DNA from: Burkholderia sp.
GTDB taxonomy: Bacteria > Pseudomonadota > Gammaproteobacteria > Burkholderiales > Burkholderiaceae
Direction of reading: 5' to 3'
DNA length: 64,000 nucleotides
Assembly: GCA_031253835.1 (NCBI GenBank)
Contig: JAIRVP010000054.1
Coordinates: forward strand, 186,001 to 250,000
The notes beneath the pieces were generated by a model, which searched no databases, was not told where the DNA came from, and worked only from the letters and a program-made list of their open reading frames with translations. Shown here piece by piece: positions 9,340-17,247 of this stretch. A program made the position numbers and the translations under genes. The number at the start of each line of letters is the position of its first letter. The first letter of the stretch is position 1.

Positions 9340-10647
9340 CTACCAGCGGCCCGACGCGCCGCCGCCGCCGCTCGACCCGCCGCCGCCGCCGCGGAACGAA
9401 TCGGAACACGCACTCGAGCGCGACGAGCCCGACCGCGAACCGGACGACGACGACGAGCCGATGCCCATCAGCTTCGCCCAGATCACGGCGAGCACGCACA
9501 GCACGCCGAAGATCCCCGACAGCACTTCCTCGACCGAGTAGTCCATCTCGCGCCCGATCGCGATGATCATGAACAGCGCGCCGCCGATGATCGCCGTGTA
9601 TTTGCGCACGCGCGCCGAGCGGAACAGCTGGATACCGAGCACGCACGGCGCGATGCCGGCCGCCGTCGGGACGAACACCGCCGCGCCGAGGATCGCTTCG
9701 AGATTGCCGTTGAAGATCGCGCCGACCGGCAGCATCACGATCGGCACGACGGCCGCCACGAGATACGCGGCCGGCAGCGTGATCCGCCGGCGCAGCTTGC
9801 GCCACTCGGCGATCACGCCCAGCGCGACGCCGGCAAGCCCGAGCAGGAACCAGAAGCGCACGCCGCCGGTCTTCGGGGATTGGCGCACGGGCAAGCCGTT
9901 CGACCGGTATTTTTCGCCGTCGGCCTTTGCGGTATCGGGCACCGCGTTCGGCGTATTCGCGGTACGCGACTCGTACACGTCGTCGCGCCCGGGCATTGCG
10001 ACGTCCGTCGGTACCTGCTCCGGTGTCGCCAGGTCCGCGGGCGCCACTTCGCGCATCAGCGCGTCGACCGCGTCGCTGATGCCGGCTTCGATGCGGTTCT
10101 CGCGAAACGCCGGCACGATCCGCTCGCGGATGATCCGGCCCGCGACGATGTCCGGAATCGTGCCTTCGAGCCCGTAGCCGACTTCGATCCGCACGGTATG
10201 GTCGTTGAGCGCGGCGACCAGCAGCAGGCCATTGTCGGCCCCGCTTCGGCCAAGCTTCCAGTGATCGAACACGGTGGTCGCGAACTGTTCGATCGTCGAC
10301 TGCCCGGTCGAGCCGACCAGCAGGATCGCGATCTGCACGCCGTGTCGTTGTTCGAGCGCGGCGAGGCGGTCGGTCAGCTCGGAGGCGCAGGCGGCGCTCA
10401 GTACGCCCGTCGTGTCGGTCACGCGGCCTTTCAGCGGCGGAGCGGCTTCGGGTTTGCCGGCGACGGGATAGATCGCGGCGGCGGCCACGTGCGTGCAGGC
10501 CGACGGGGCCGCGATCGCGGCGCTGCCGGTGCCGGTGTCTGTACCGGCCGCCGCAGCGAAAGCCGTACCGCCAAACAGCAGGGGCGCGCCGGCCACCGCG
10601 GCCACGGCCAATCCCTTCCACCTGCCCGTCAGTCGTTTCAGGTTCAT
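9340..10647 (-). CDS. TPM-domain (YgcG-like) membrane protein
   Basis: About 435 residues starting at MNLKRLTGRW. An N-terminal signal peptide (about 1-31) precedes a TPM domain at roughly 60-190 (motifs DTTGVLS, LALEQRHGVQIAIL-like core, VGYGLEGTIPD). Several hydrophobic helices and a Ser/Gly-rich tail ending in a GGGGGSSGGGG run follow. TPM proteins are extracytoplasmic and are linked to envelope or photosystem maintenance; the molecular role is not settled. The Gly-rich tail is typical of the LemA-partner type. It is the upstream gene of the lemA pair. The start has no strong ribosome-binding site; other in-frame starts exist upstream, but the signal peptide supports this one. Confidence 0.85.
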   Translation of the reverse strand: MNLKRLTGRWKGLAVAAVAGAPLLFGGTAFAAAAGTDTGTGSAAIAAPSACTHVAAAAIYPVAGKPEAAPPLKGRVTDTTGVLSAACASELTDRLAALEQRHGVQIAILLVGSTGQSTIEQFATTVFDHWKLGRSGADNGLLLVAALNDHTVRIEVGYGLEGTIPDIVAGRIIRERIVPAFRENRIEAGISDAVDALMREVAPADLATPEQVPTDVAMPGRDDVYESRTANTPNAVPDTAKADGEKYRSNGLPVRQSPKTGGVRFWFLLGLAGVALGVIAEWRKLRRRITLPAAYLVAAVVPIVMLPVGAIFNGNLEAILGAAVFVPTAAGIAPCVLGIQLFRSARVRKYTAIIGGALFMIIAIGREMDYSVEEVLSGIFGVLCVLAVIWAKLMGIGSSSSSGSRSGSSRSSACSDSFRGGGGGSSGGGGASGRW

Positions 10648-10858
10648 GTCGGAAACGGCGCACCGGCCTCTCTCGCGGACGGTGCGTTCTCTCGTCGTTT
10701 TAATCGTCCCGCAGGATAACCAATTGCGAAGAGAACTGAAAGGTTTCCGGAAGGATCGGCAAACGGGCAAGCGGCGCGAAGATCCGGAATCTAGAATGTG
10801 AGAAGCGCCGCTTCCCCGACGCGCACCGGCTGCTCCCTTCTCCCGGACACCCGCGACC

Positions 10859-11548
10859 ATGAACATTCGCCCTACGCACTTCACCCGCCCCGCGCTGGGC
10901 GCCTTGTGCGTCGCCGCCCTCGCGACGCTCCAGGCATGCAACGGCGATGCCTGCTTCGGCGTCGATGCCTGCTTCAACAACAACACGCAAACCGTCGCGC
11001 TGTCGGGCACCGCCGCAACGGGCGACGCGCTCGCCAGCGCACAGGTGACGGTCAGTTGCGCGGCCGGCTCGGCGACGACGCTGACGGACGGCGGCGGCAA
11101 CTACCGCGTGACGCTCAACGCGACGCTGCCGTGCGTCATTACCGTGGCGTCGGGCGGCACGAGCCTGCATTCGCTCGCCTATGCCGGCGGCACCTTCAAT
11201 ACGACGCCCGAAACCGAGTTGATGCTGGTCTATCTCGCGGCGCAGCTCGGCACGAACACGGCCGGGCTGATCGGCAATTTCCAGGGCAGCCTGCACGATC
11301 AGCAGGTGATGAACGATCCGAACGCGGTCCAGGCCGCGCAATCGGCCGTGGTGTCGAACCTGCAGCAGCGCTATGCGGTCGCGCTCGCGGCGCCGGCGTT
11401 CCTGACCACCTCGTTCGTGGTCGGCCAACCGGGCGTCGACAGCGACCTCGTCGCGCTGGCGAAGGCCGGCGCGATCGATTCGAACGGACAGCCCGATCCG
11501 GCCGCCGTTTCGTTATTGGCACAGGCCGGCGCCGCGCATCCGCTGTAA
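10859..11548 (+). CDS. Predicted lipoprotein, function unknown
   Basis: A 229-residue protein with signal peptide and lipobox L-Q-A-C (residues 24-27). The mature N-terminus is cysteine-rich (three further Cys at about 32, 38 and 78). A region with carboxypeptidase-regulatory or Ig-like features follows (VALSGTAATGDAL, LTDGGGNYRVTL), consistent with a small beta-sandwich, then a helical C-terminal half. I do not recognise a named family. The next gene is convergent, so it is probably monocistronic. Confidence 0.75.
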   Translation: MNIRPTHFTRPALGALCVAALATLQACNGDACFGVDACFNNNTQTVALSGTAATGDALASAQVTVSCAAGSATTLTDGGGNYRVTLNATLPCVITVASGGTSLHSLAYAGGTFNTTPETELMLVYLAAQLGTNTAGLIGNFQGSLHDQQVMNDPNAVQAAQSAVVSNLQQRYAVALAAPAFLTTSFVVGQPGVDSDLVALAKAGAIDSNGQPDPAAVSLLAQAGAAHPL

Positions 11549-11577
11549 GCGGCCTGACGCGGGAGCGGCATCGGGCG

Positions 11578-12120
11578 TCATGCGCCCGCTTCGTTCTCGC
11601 TGTCGGCCAGCAGCGCCCACCGTTCGTGGTCGCGCCATTCGCCGCCGATGCGCAGATAGCGCGGCGAAAAGCCCTCTTTCGTGAAGCCGAGCCGCCGCAC
11701 CAGCGCGATCGACGCGTGGTTGCCGGGCTGGATGTTCGCTTCGAGCCGATGCAGCCCCAGCTCGCCGAATGCGATGGCGATCGCCGCGCGCAGCGCATCC
11801 GTCATCAGCCCCTTGCGGCTGACATCCGCCATCCCGTAGTAGCCGAGATACGCGCTCTGGAACACACCGCCGACGATCTCGTTGAGATTCACGACGCCGA
11901 CCACCGCGCCGGAAGCCTGCTCGCGCGCGACGAGGCCGACGTTCGGCCCCGTCAGGCAGCGGGTGAACCATTGATCGAATCCCGCCTGGTCGATGAACGC
12001 GTCGACCCACGGCAGATGGTGGCTTCGGCTCGCGCGGTTGGCGGCGATCAGGTCGGCGGCGTCGGAGCGGGCGACGCGGTTCAGCAGGATCCGGCTCACG
12101 GTGCGGTCGGCACGCTGCAT
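11578..12120 (-). CDS. GNAT acetyltransferase (RimJ/RimL type)
   Basis: A 180-residue GCN5-related N-acetyltransferase. Seen are the acetyl-CoA binding segment RKGLMTDALR and the C-terminal signature N-x-x-S-x-x-L-x-x-x-x-G-F (PGNHASIALVRRLGF), typical of RimJ/RimL-like enzymes that acetylate protein N-termini or small amines. The ATG follows the stop codon of the upstream MFS gene with no gap (TAA then ATG), implying translational coupling. A transporter with an acetyltransferase suggests joint handling of a toxic amine or drug, but the substrate is unknown. Confidence 0.88.
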   Translation of the reverse strand: MQRADRTVSRILLNRVARSDAADLIAANRASRSHHLPWVDAFIDQAGFDQWFTRCLTGPNVGLVAREQASGAVVGVVNLNEIVGGVFQSAYLGYYGMADVSRKGLMTDALRAAIAIAFGELGLHRLEANIQPGNHASIALVRRLGFTKEGFSPRYLRIGGEWRDHERWALLADSENEAGA

Positions 12121-13368
12121 TTACGCGGCCTCCCCGCTCCCGCACACGACGGGCGCGGCCTGCTGCTGCGACAGGTAGCGCAGCAGCTTCGTCACCATCC
12201 ACACGACGATGAACGACAGCGCGACGAAGAACACCGCGAGCGGCGTCAGCACATGGATCGACACGAACCCGGCCAGCCCCATCATCGCGGACGACACGAG
12301 CAGCAGCGCGCAGCCGAGGATCGCGCTCGTCAGCCCGGCAATATGCGGAAACAGCGAATTGCCCTTGGCCATCAGCGTCGGGTACATCGCGCCCGCGCAG
12401 AAGCCCATCACGAGCACCGGCGTCGCAAGCGTCCACACGCGCAGGCCGACGGTCAGCGCGAGCGCCAGCATCGCGACCGATGCGCCGGCCATCACGCGCG
12501 CGCCGATGCGCAGCCGTTGCTCGGCGCTCGGCAGCCCGCGGCCGTGAATCCGGTTCGACAGCCCGCCGAGGAAATACATGAGCCCGATCCCGAGCGCGAG
12601 ATAGCCGAAGAAGGTCGGCGGCTTGTGCAGCGTGGTCTGCACCATGAACGGCCCGACGATGTTGAACACGAGCAGGATGCTGTAGCACAGCCCCTGCGCA
12701 AGGAAGCAGCTCTGGAACACCGGGCTCGCGAGCACCTTGCCTGCATTCGTCATCAGCGTGCGCGGCTCGAGATGCACCGGCTTCGGCAAGGTTTCACGGT
12801 AGTGCCACAGCAGCGCCCACATCGCCAGCGAGTACACCAGCAGGAACACGAGGCACGCGCGCCAGCCGAACCATTCCTGCAGGTGCGCGCCGATCACCGG
12901 CGCGATGATCGGTGCGAGCCCCCACGCGATCGACATGTACGTGAACGCATGCATCAGCGCCTGGCCCGAGAACGAATCGGTGATGATCGCCTTCGCGAGC
13001 AGGTTGGTGGTCGCGATCCCGAAGCCCTGCAGGCAGCGCGCCAGGATGAACGTCTCGAGGTTCGGCGCGCCGAGCGACAGCAGGCAGCCGATCGTGTAGA
13101 TCACGAGCCCGAACGCGAGCACGCGCTTGCGCCCGTACGCGTCGGCGATCGGGCCGAAGATCAGCTGGCCGAGCGCATAGGCCGCCATGTAGCCGGACAC
13201 GCTCGACTGGATCGCCTGCGGCGTAGTTGCGAACGACCGTGCCATGTCGGGCAGCGCGGGCACGTAGATGTCGATCGCGAGTTGACCGGCGGACGAAAAC
13301 AGGCAGATCAGGAACAGCAGGAAGCGCGGCGAATTCGACTCGCGCGCGGGAGTGAGCGTGGCGTTCAT
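12121..13368 (-). CDS. Bcr/CflA family drug exporter (MFS)
   Basis: Major facilitator transporter of about 415 residues with twelve predicted membrane helices. The N-terminal part matches Bcr/CflA multidrug exporters (IDIYVPALPDMA, GQLIFGPIADAYGRKRVL). I chose the ATG at 13368 (MNATLTPARE) because it leaves a short cytoplasmic tail before the first helix; the reading frame is open much further upstream without coding character. Coupled directly to the downstream GNAT gene. Likely role: proton-driven efflux of a drug or metabolite. Confidence 0.9.
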   Translation of the reverse strand: MNATLTPARESNSPRFLLFLICLFSSAGQLAIDIYVPALPDMARSFATTPQAIQSSVSGYMAAYALGQLIFGPIADAYGRKRVLAFGLVIYTIGCLLSLGAPNLETFILARCLQGFGIATTNLLAKAIITDSFSGQALMHAFTYMSIAWGLAPIIAPVIGAHLQEWFGWRACLVFLLVYSLAMWALLWHYRETLPKPVHLEPRTLMTNAGKVLASPVFQSCFLAQGLCYSILLVFNIVGPFMVQTTLHKPPTFFGYLALGIGLMYFLGGLSNRIHGRGLPSAEQRLRIGARVMAGASVAMLALALTVGLRVWTLATPVLVMGFCAGAMYPTLMAKGNSLFPHIAGLTSAILGCALLLVSSAMMGLAGFVSIHVLTPLAVFFVALSFIVVWMVTKLLRYLSQQQAAPVVCGSGEAA

Positions 13369-13628
13369 GACGACTGGGATGGATTCTGACGGCGACGACT
13401 CGCGCCGGCCCGTTCGAATCCCGAACAGCCGTGCGCGGCCAATTGCGTATTGTGCCTCTTGTTGCGCAGCGCGACCGGAATCCCATGGAATCGGCGAGGT
13501 TGAAATGCCGATTGCGGCACAGCCGGACACGCGCGAGCCGGCACGCGCGACATCCCCTGCCGTCTCCGTGCTTTCCACCGATTGACACACCTCCCCGCCT
13601 TCGCCCTATACTCCCCGAAGCGTCGATA

Positions 13629-13643
13629 AATTGTTGAACAATT
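13629..13643. promoter_or_regulatory. GntR-type operator palindrome upstream of the DUF1989 gene
   Basis: Perfect 7-1-7 palindrome AATTGTTGAACAATT centred at 13636, about 88 bp upstream of the DUF1989 start. The same sequence occurs at 19792-19808 upstream of the oppositely oriented transporter operon. The TTGT/ACAA arms resemble sites bound by FCD-type GntR regulators, and one is encoded at 14678-15352. Confidence 0.75.
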
Positions 13644-13731
13644 CGACATTGAATTTGACGCCTGACCGGCCACCACAAAGGATTGCAGCCGGATTTCCGC
13701 ACCCGAAAACTTTCCCCGAGAGCACCGCGTC

Positions 13732-14592
13732 ATGCCGAACTACCCCGCCGCCTACCAGGTCACCAAGGGTTCCGTCCTGAACGTCGACCACGCCTTTTAT
13801 TCCGCGATCGCCCAGCGCCAGGACGCGCGCGAACGGATCGCGTCGCACGTCGTGCCGATCCGCAGCGGCTTCGCGTGGACGGTGCCGGCCGGCCACGTGT
13901 TCCGGATCGTCACGCTCGAAGGCCCGCAAGTCGCCGACTTCAACATGTGGAACCTGCACAATCCGCGCGAACGCATGTGGGCATCGCGCACGCGCCAGTT
14001 GCAGGCCGCGCACGTGACGACGTTCGACCGGCTCTGGTCGACGCTGCCGTACTTGCGCCCGATGGTCACGATCACCGACGACACGCTCGCCGGCTACGGT
14101 GTCGACGGCGACGGCGGCCGCGTGCACGACCTGCTCGGCACGCGCTGCGACCCGTACGTGAACAAGCTGCTGACCGGCGAGGATTTTCATTTCCACTGCC
14201 ACTCGAACCTCGTGCGCGCGGTCGCGCCGTACGGGCTGACCGAATTCGACGTACACGACGTGCTCAACGTGTTTCAGTGCACGGGCCTGAACGACGACGA
14301 CAAGTACTTCATGAAGGCCTGCCCCGCGCAACCGGGCGACTACCTCGAGTTCTTCGCGGAAATCGACGTGCTGTGTGCGATGTCCACGTGTCCGGGCGGC
14401 GACCTGTCGGTGCCGATGTGGGGGCCGGACGCGCGCGACCCGATCGACGTATGCCGGCCGCTCGGCGTCGAGGTGTACCGGCTCGACCCGAGCCTGCTCG
14501 AAGGCTGGTCGCAGCCGCCCGTCGCGACCTACCGCGGCCAGCACGGGATGCAGCCGCCGCAGGCCGAGTGGCAACACGACAAGACGGCATAA
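13732..14592 (+). CDS. DUF1989 / urea-carboxylase-associated family protein
   Basis: A 286-residue protein matching the DUF1989 family (urea amidolyase-associated proteins). Supporting segments are VPAGHVFRIVTLEGPQVADF, DFHFHCHSNLVRAV, and GDYLEFFAEIDVLCAMSTCPGGD, which is typical of the family. Members usually sit beside urea carboxylase or allophanate hydrolase, and their chemistry is unclear. Here neither is present; instead the gene lies in a regulon-like unit with a GntR regulator, an amidase, an ectoine-synthase-like enzyme and an amino-acid type ABC transporter. A GAGAG ribosome-binding site precedes the ATG. The upstream palindrome suggests control by the neighbouring GntR protein. 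Confidence 0.85.
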   Translation: MPNYPAAYQVTKGSVLNVDHAFYSAIAQRQDARERIASHVVPIRSGFAWTVPAGHVFRIVTLEGPQVADFNMWNLHNPRERMWASRTRQLQAAHVTTFDRLWSTLPYLRPMVTITDDTLAGYGVDGDGGRVHDLLGTRCDPYVNKLLTGEDFHFHCHSNLVRAVAPYGLTEFDVHDVLNVFQCTGLNDDDKYFMKACPAQPGDYLEFFAEIDVLCAMSTCPGGDLSVPMWGPDARDPIDVCRPLGVEVYRLDPSLLEGWSQPPVATYRGQHGMQPPQAEWQHDKTA

Positions 14593-14677
14593 CCCGGCCC
14601 GTAGCCCGTAGAATGGCGAAACGCCGGCGGCCGGCCACGCCGGCGGCGCACGATCAGGAGAGGAGCGAACAAACGGA

Positions 14678-15352
14678 ATGGCAAGCGAAAAAGCGAGAGG
14701 ACAATCGGTCGCCGACCGGATCAGCCATCTACTGCGCGAGCACATCATCAGCGGCAAGCTGCCGCCCGGCACCGCGCTGATCGAGATGGACCTCGCGGCC
14801 GAATACGACACGTCGCGCAACTCGCTTCGCGAAGTCCTGCATCAGCTCGGCCGTGAAGGGCTCGTCACGTTCGTGCGCCACAAGGGCGTCGTCGTGCGCA
14901 CGCTGAATCGCCAGGACGTGCGCGATCTCTACGTCGCGCGCCGCACGCTCGAACTGCATGCGCTGAACACGGCCGAACTCGCGCAGCCGGCGCTGCTCGA
15001 GAAAATGCAGACCGCCATTCGCGCGGCCGAGCGCGAACTCGACAAGGAAAACTGGCAGGCCGTCGGCACGCACAGCCTGCGGTTTCACCAGCACATCGTC
15101 GCGCTGCAGAAGTCGGCGCTGCTCGACGAGTTCTTCCGGACCATCTCCGCGCAGTTGCGCCTCGTCTTCGCCGCCGATCCCGACGAGAAGCGCGTGCAGA
15201 CGCCCGACTGGATCCAGCGCGAATACCAGATCTACGACCTGCTCACGCAGAACCGTCGCGGCGAAGCCGTCACCACGCTCGCGCGTTATCTCGACGATTC
15301 CGAGCGAATGCTCGTCGAGGCGATCAAGCGCAGCCATCGCGAGGCGGCCTGA
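14678..15352 (+). CDS. GntR family regulator, FCD (FadR-like) type
   Basis: A 224-residue regulator. The N-terminal winged helix (about residues 8-75) has LREHIISGKLPPGTAL and YDTSRNSLREVLHQLGREGLV; the C-terminal all-helical FCD ligand-binding domain (about 85-215) has RRTLELHAL and an H-x-x-x-H-type metal region (FHQHIVAL). FCD regulators usually sense a metabolite of the pathway they control and repress it. It lies 85 bp after the DUF1989 gene on the same strand and is flanked by two identical palindromes at 13629 and 19792, its most likely binding sites. Confidence 0.9.
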   Translation: MASEKARGQSVADRISHLLREHIISGKLPPGTALIEMDLAAEYDTSRNSLREVLHQLGREGLVTFVRHKGVVVRTLNRQDVRDLYVARRTLELHALNTAELAQPALLEKMQTAIRAAERELDKENWQAVGTHSLRFHQHIVALQKSALLDEFFRTISAQLRLVFAADPDEKRVQTPDWIQREYQIYDLLTQNRRGEAVTTLARYLDDSERMLVEAIKRSHREAA

Positions 15353-15369
15353 ACCCGAACACCGCGCTG

Positions 15370-15402
15370 CCGTTGCGTGCCGCACGATGCGGCGCGCAAC
15401 GG
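15370..15402. terminator. Hairpin between convergent gntR and ectC-like genes
   Basis: A long stem (CCGTTGCG, wobble, GCCGCA paired with TGCGGC, CGCAACGG) with a 3-nt loop lies between the two stop codons. No T-run follows on either strand, so it is probably a bidirectional barrier rather than a classical terminator. Confidence 0.5.
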
Positions 15403-15419
15403 CCCGGCAGCCCGCGTCG

Positions 15420-15818
15420 TCAGGCTTGCCCTTCGATCGGCAGCGCATAGCTGCCGTCTTCCCGATGCGTTTCCAGCCCGGTCAACGGCGGATTGAACAC
15501 GCACACGAGATGCAGGTCGCCGCGCGTCGCGCGCAGGATGTGCGGATCGTTCAGGTTCAGCGCGTAGATCGTGCCGGGCGCGATCCGGTGCACGTCACCG
15601 GTCGCCGTGTCGACGACCTCCCCTTCACCGGCCACGCAGTAGTTGGTCTCGAAGTGGTTCTTGTAGTGCAGATGCAGTTCCGCGCCTTCCTGCACACGCG
15701 TCTCGTGGACGGAATAGCCGACGCCGTCCTGCCTGACGATCATGCGCTTGCTGTCCCAGCCCGGGCCGCGCGCGTGGCGTTCGGTATTGGCGATATCGGC
15801 CGATCTCACGACGATCAT
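15420..15818 (-). CDS. Orphan ectoine synthase-like protein (EctC)
   Basis: A 132-residue cupin matching ectoine synthase, which cyclises N-gamma-acetyl-diaminobutyrate to ectoine. Metal ligands known from EctC are present at E57, Y85 and H93, with W21, R25, T40 and the conserved VCVFNPPLTG and HREDGSY motifs, so the active site looks intact. No ectA, ectB or ectD is nearby. It is the last gene of an operon after a binding protein, a permease-ATPase and an amidase, 61 bp after the amidase stop. It may act in uptake and breakdown of a cyclic amidine-like solute, or use another substrate. Family call is firm; the physiological reaction is not. Confidence 0.9.
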   Translation of the reverse strand: MIVVRSADIANTERHARGPGWDSKRMIVRQDGVGYSVHETRVQEGAELHLHYKNHFETNYCVAGEGEVVDTATGDVHRIAPGTIYALNLNDPHILRATRGDLHLVCVFNPPLTGLETHREDGSYALPIEGQA

Positions 15819-15879
15819 ATGTACCTCTGAATAGTGACGATGAAAAATGGCAAGGCGAGCCTTGCCGCCGGAAAATGCG

Positions 15880-17247
15880 TCATGCGGAATCGGTCAGCGC
15901 ACGTTCGACCACTGCCGCGACCTCGAGCAGCCGTGCGTCCTCGCCGCGCCGCCCGGTCATCAACAAGCCGACCGGCTGCCGGTTGCGCAGGTCGCCGGGC
16001 ACGCTGATGCTCGGCAGGTCGAGCCGGTTCGCGAATTCGGTCAACCGGAACGCTCGCGCGTTCTGCACGAGGTACGCGGCCTCGTCGGCCAGATCGGCCA
16101 CGCGCGGCGGCAGCATCGGCACGGTCGGCGTCAGCACCGCGTCCGCGTCGCCGAGTTCGGCGTGGTATGTACCGGCCAGTGACGCCAGATGCAGCAGCGC
16201 CGCCGCGTAGTCGTGTGCACGCACCTGCTCGCCCAAGGCGATGCGCGGGCCGACCAGCGGATCGTAACGGTCCGCCGCCGTTTCCAGCCGTGCACGATGC
16301 AGCATGAACGCTTCCGCCGCGATGATGCCGCCCGCGCGCGCGACGGCGCCGGCCTCGGCCACGCAATCGAGCCGCTTGAACCGGATGCGCGCACCGTGCG
16401 CGGACAGTCGGGACAGCCACGCGTCGAACGTGCGTCCGACCGCCGGATCGATATCGTCGGTGACGAACGGCTCAGGCACGATGAAATGCAGATCGCGGAT
16501 GCGCGCCGGCCGTCGCCGCCGCGCGTCGCGGCCGTGCAGCGCAACGTCCGCCTGCCGGCACAGGCCGACCGTCGCTGCCAGCAGGCCCGGCACGTCGAAG
16601 CTCGTCGACAGGAACCGCATGCCGTCGCTCGGGTAGCGCCCGCGCGACGGCTTGAATCCGGTCACCCCGCAGAATGCGGCCGGAATGCGCGCCGAGCCGC
16701 TCGTATCGGAACCCAGCGACAAGTCGGATGCACCGAGCGCCACCGACACCGCCGCGCCCGAACTCGAGCCGCCGGCCACCCGCTCGCGCCGCGCATCGAG
16801 CGGCGTCGTCGGCGTCCCGTACGCACGGTTCACGCCGAGCGCGCCGTACGCGAATTCGGTCATCGCCGTCTGCGCGACCAGCACCGCGCCGGCCCGACGC
16901 AGCGCCGACACCGGCGCGGCGTCGGTTCGCGCCGGCGGTTCGTCGGCCAGTACGCGCGAACCGGCATGCGTGACCCAGCCTTCGCAATCGAAGCAGGCCT
17001 TCACGGTCAGCACGGTGCCGGCCAGCGGTGCGTCGACCGCCTGGCCGTGCAGCGACGCATCCCGGGCGTGCGCTTCGGCAGCCGCGGCGGCGTCGCGTCG
17101 CGCGAGCCACGCGGTGGCGATGTCGCCGGGATGCGCGTCGGCACGTTCGAGACACGCCCGCAGCCGCTCGGCGCTCACGTGTTCGTTCCCGCCGCCCAGG
17201 CGAAAATCCGTCGGGTCCATTCCCACCCCCATCCCGTCGTTCGTCAT
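15880..17247 (-). CDS. Amidase signature family hydrolase
   Basis: About 455 residues of the amidase signature family. The Ser-cisSer-Lys triad is recognisable: K83 in VLTVKACFD, the cis-Ser in GGSSSGAAVSVA (161-163), and the nucleophile S185 in SDTSGSARIPA, followed by GVTGFKPSRGRYP. The start at 17247 is set by an ATGA overlap with the permease-ATPase stop, a clear sign of translational coupling. Amidase signature enzymes cleave amide bonds in diverse small molecules. In this operon it would act on an imported amide, or remove an acyl group from the product or substrate of the EctC-like protein. The substrate is unknown. Confidence 0.9.
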   Translation of the reverse strand: MTNDGMGVGMDPTDFRLGGGNEHVSAERLRACLERADAHPGDIATAWLARRDAAAAAEAHARDASLHGQAVDAPLAGTVLTVKACFDCEGWVTHAGSRVLADEPPARTDAAPVSALRRAGAVLVAQTAMTEFAYGALGVNRAYGTPTTPLDARRERVAGGSSSGAAVSVALGASDLSLGSDTSGSARIPAAFCGVTGFKPSRGRYPSDGMRFLSTSFDVPGLLAATVGLCRQADVALHGRDARRRRPARIRDLHFIVPEPFVTDDIDPAVGRTFDAWLSRLSAHGARIRFKRLDCVAEAGAVARAGGIIAAEAFMLHRARLETAADRYDPLVGPRIALGEQVRAHDYAAALLHLASLAGTYHAELGDADAVLTPTVPMLPPRVADLADEAAYLVQNARAFRLTEFANRLDLPSISVPGDLRNRQPVGLLMTGRRGEDARLLEVAAVVERALTDSA

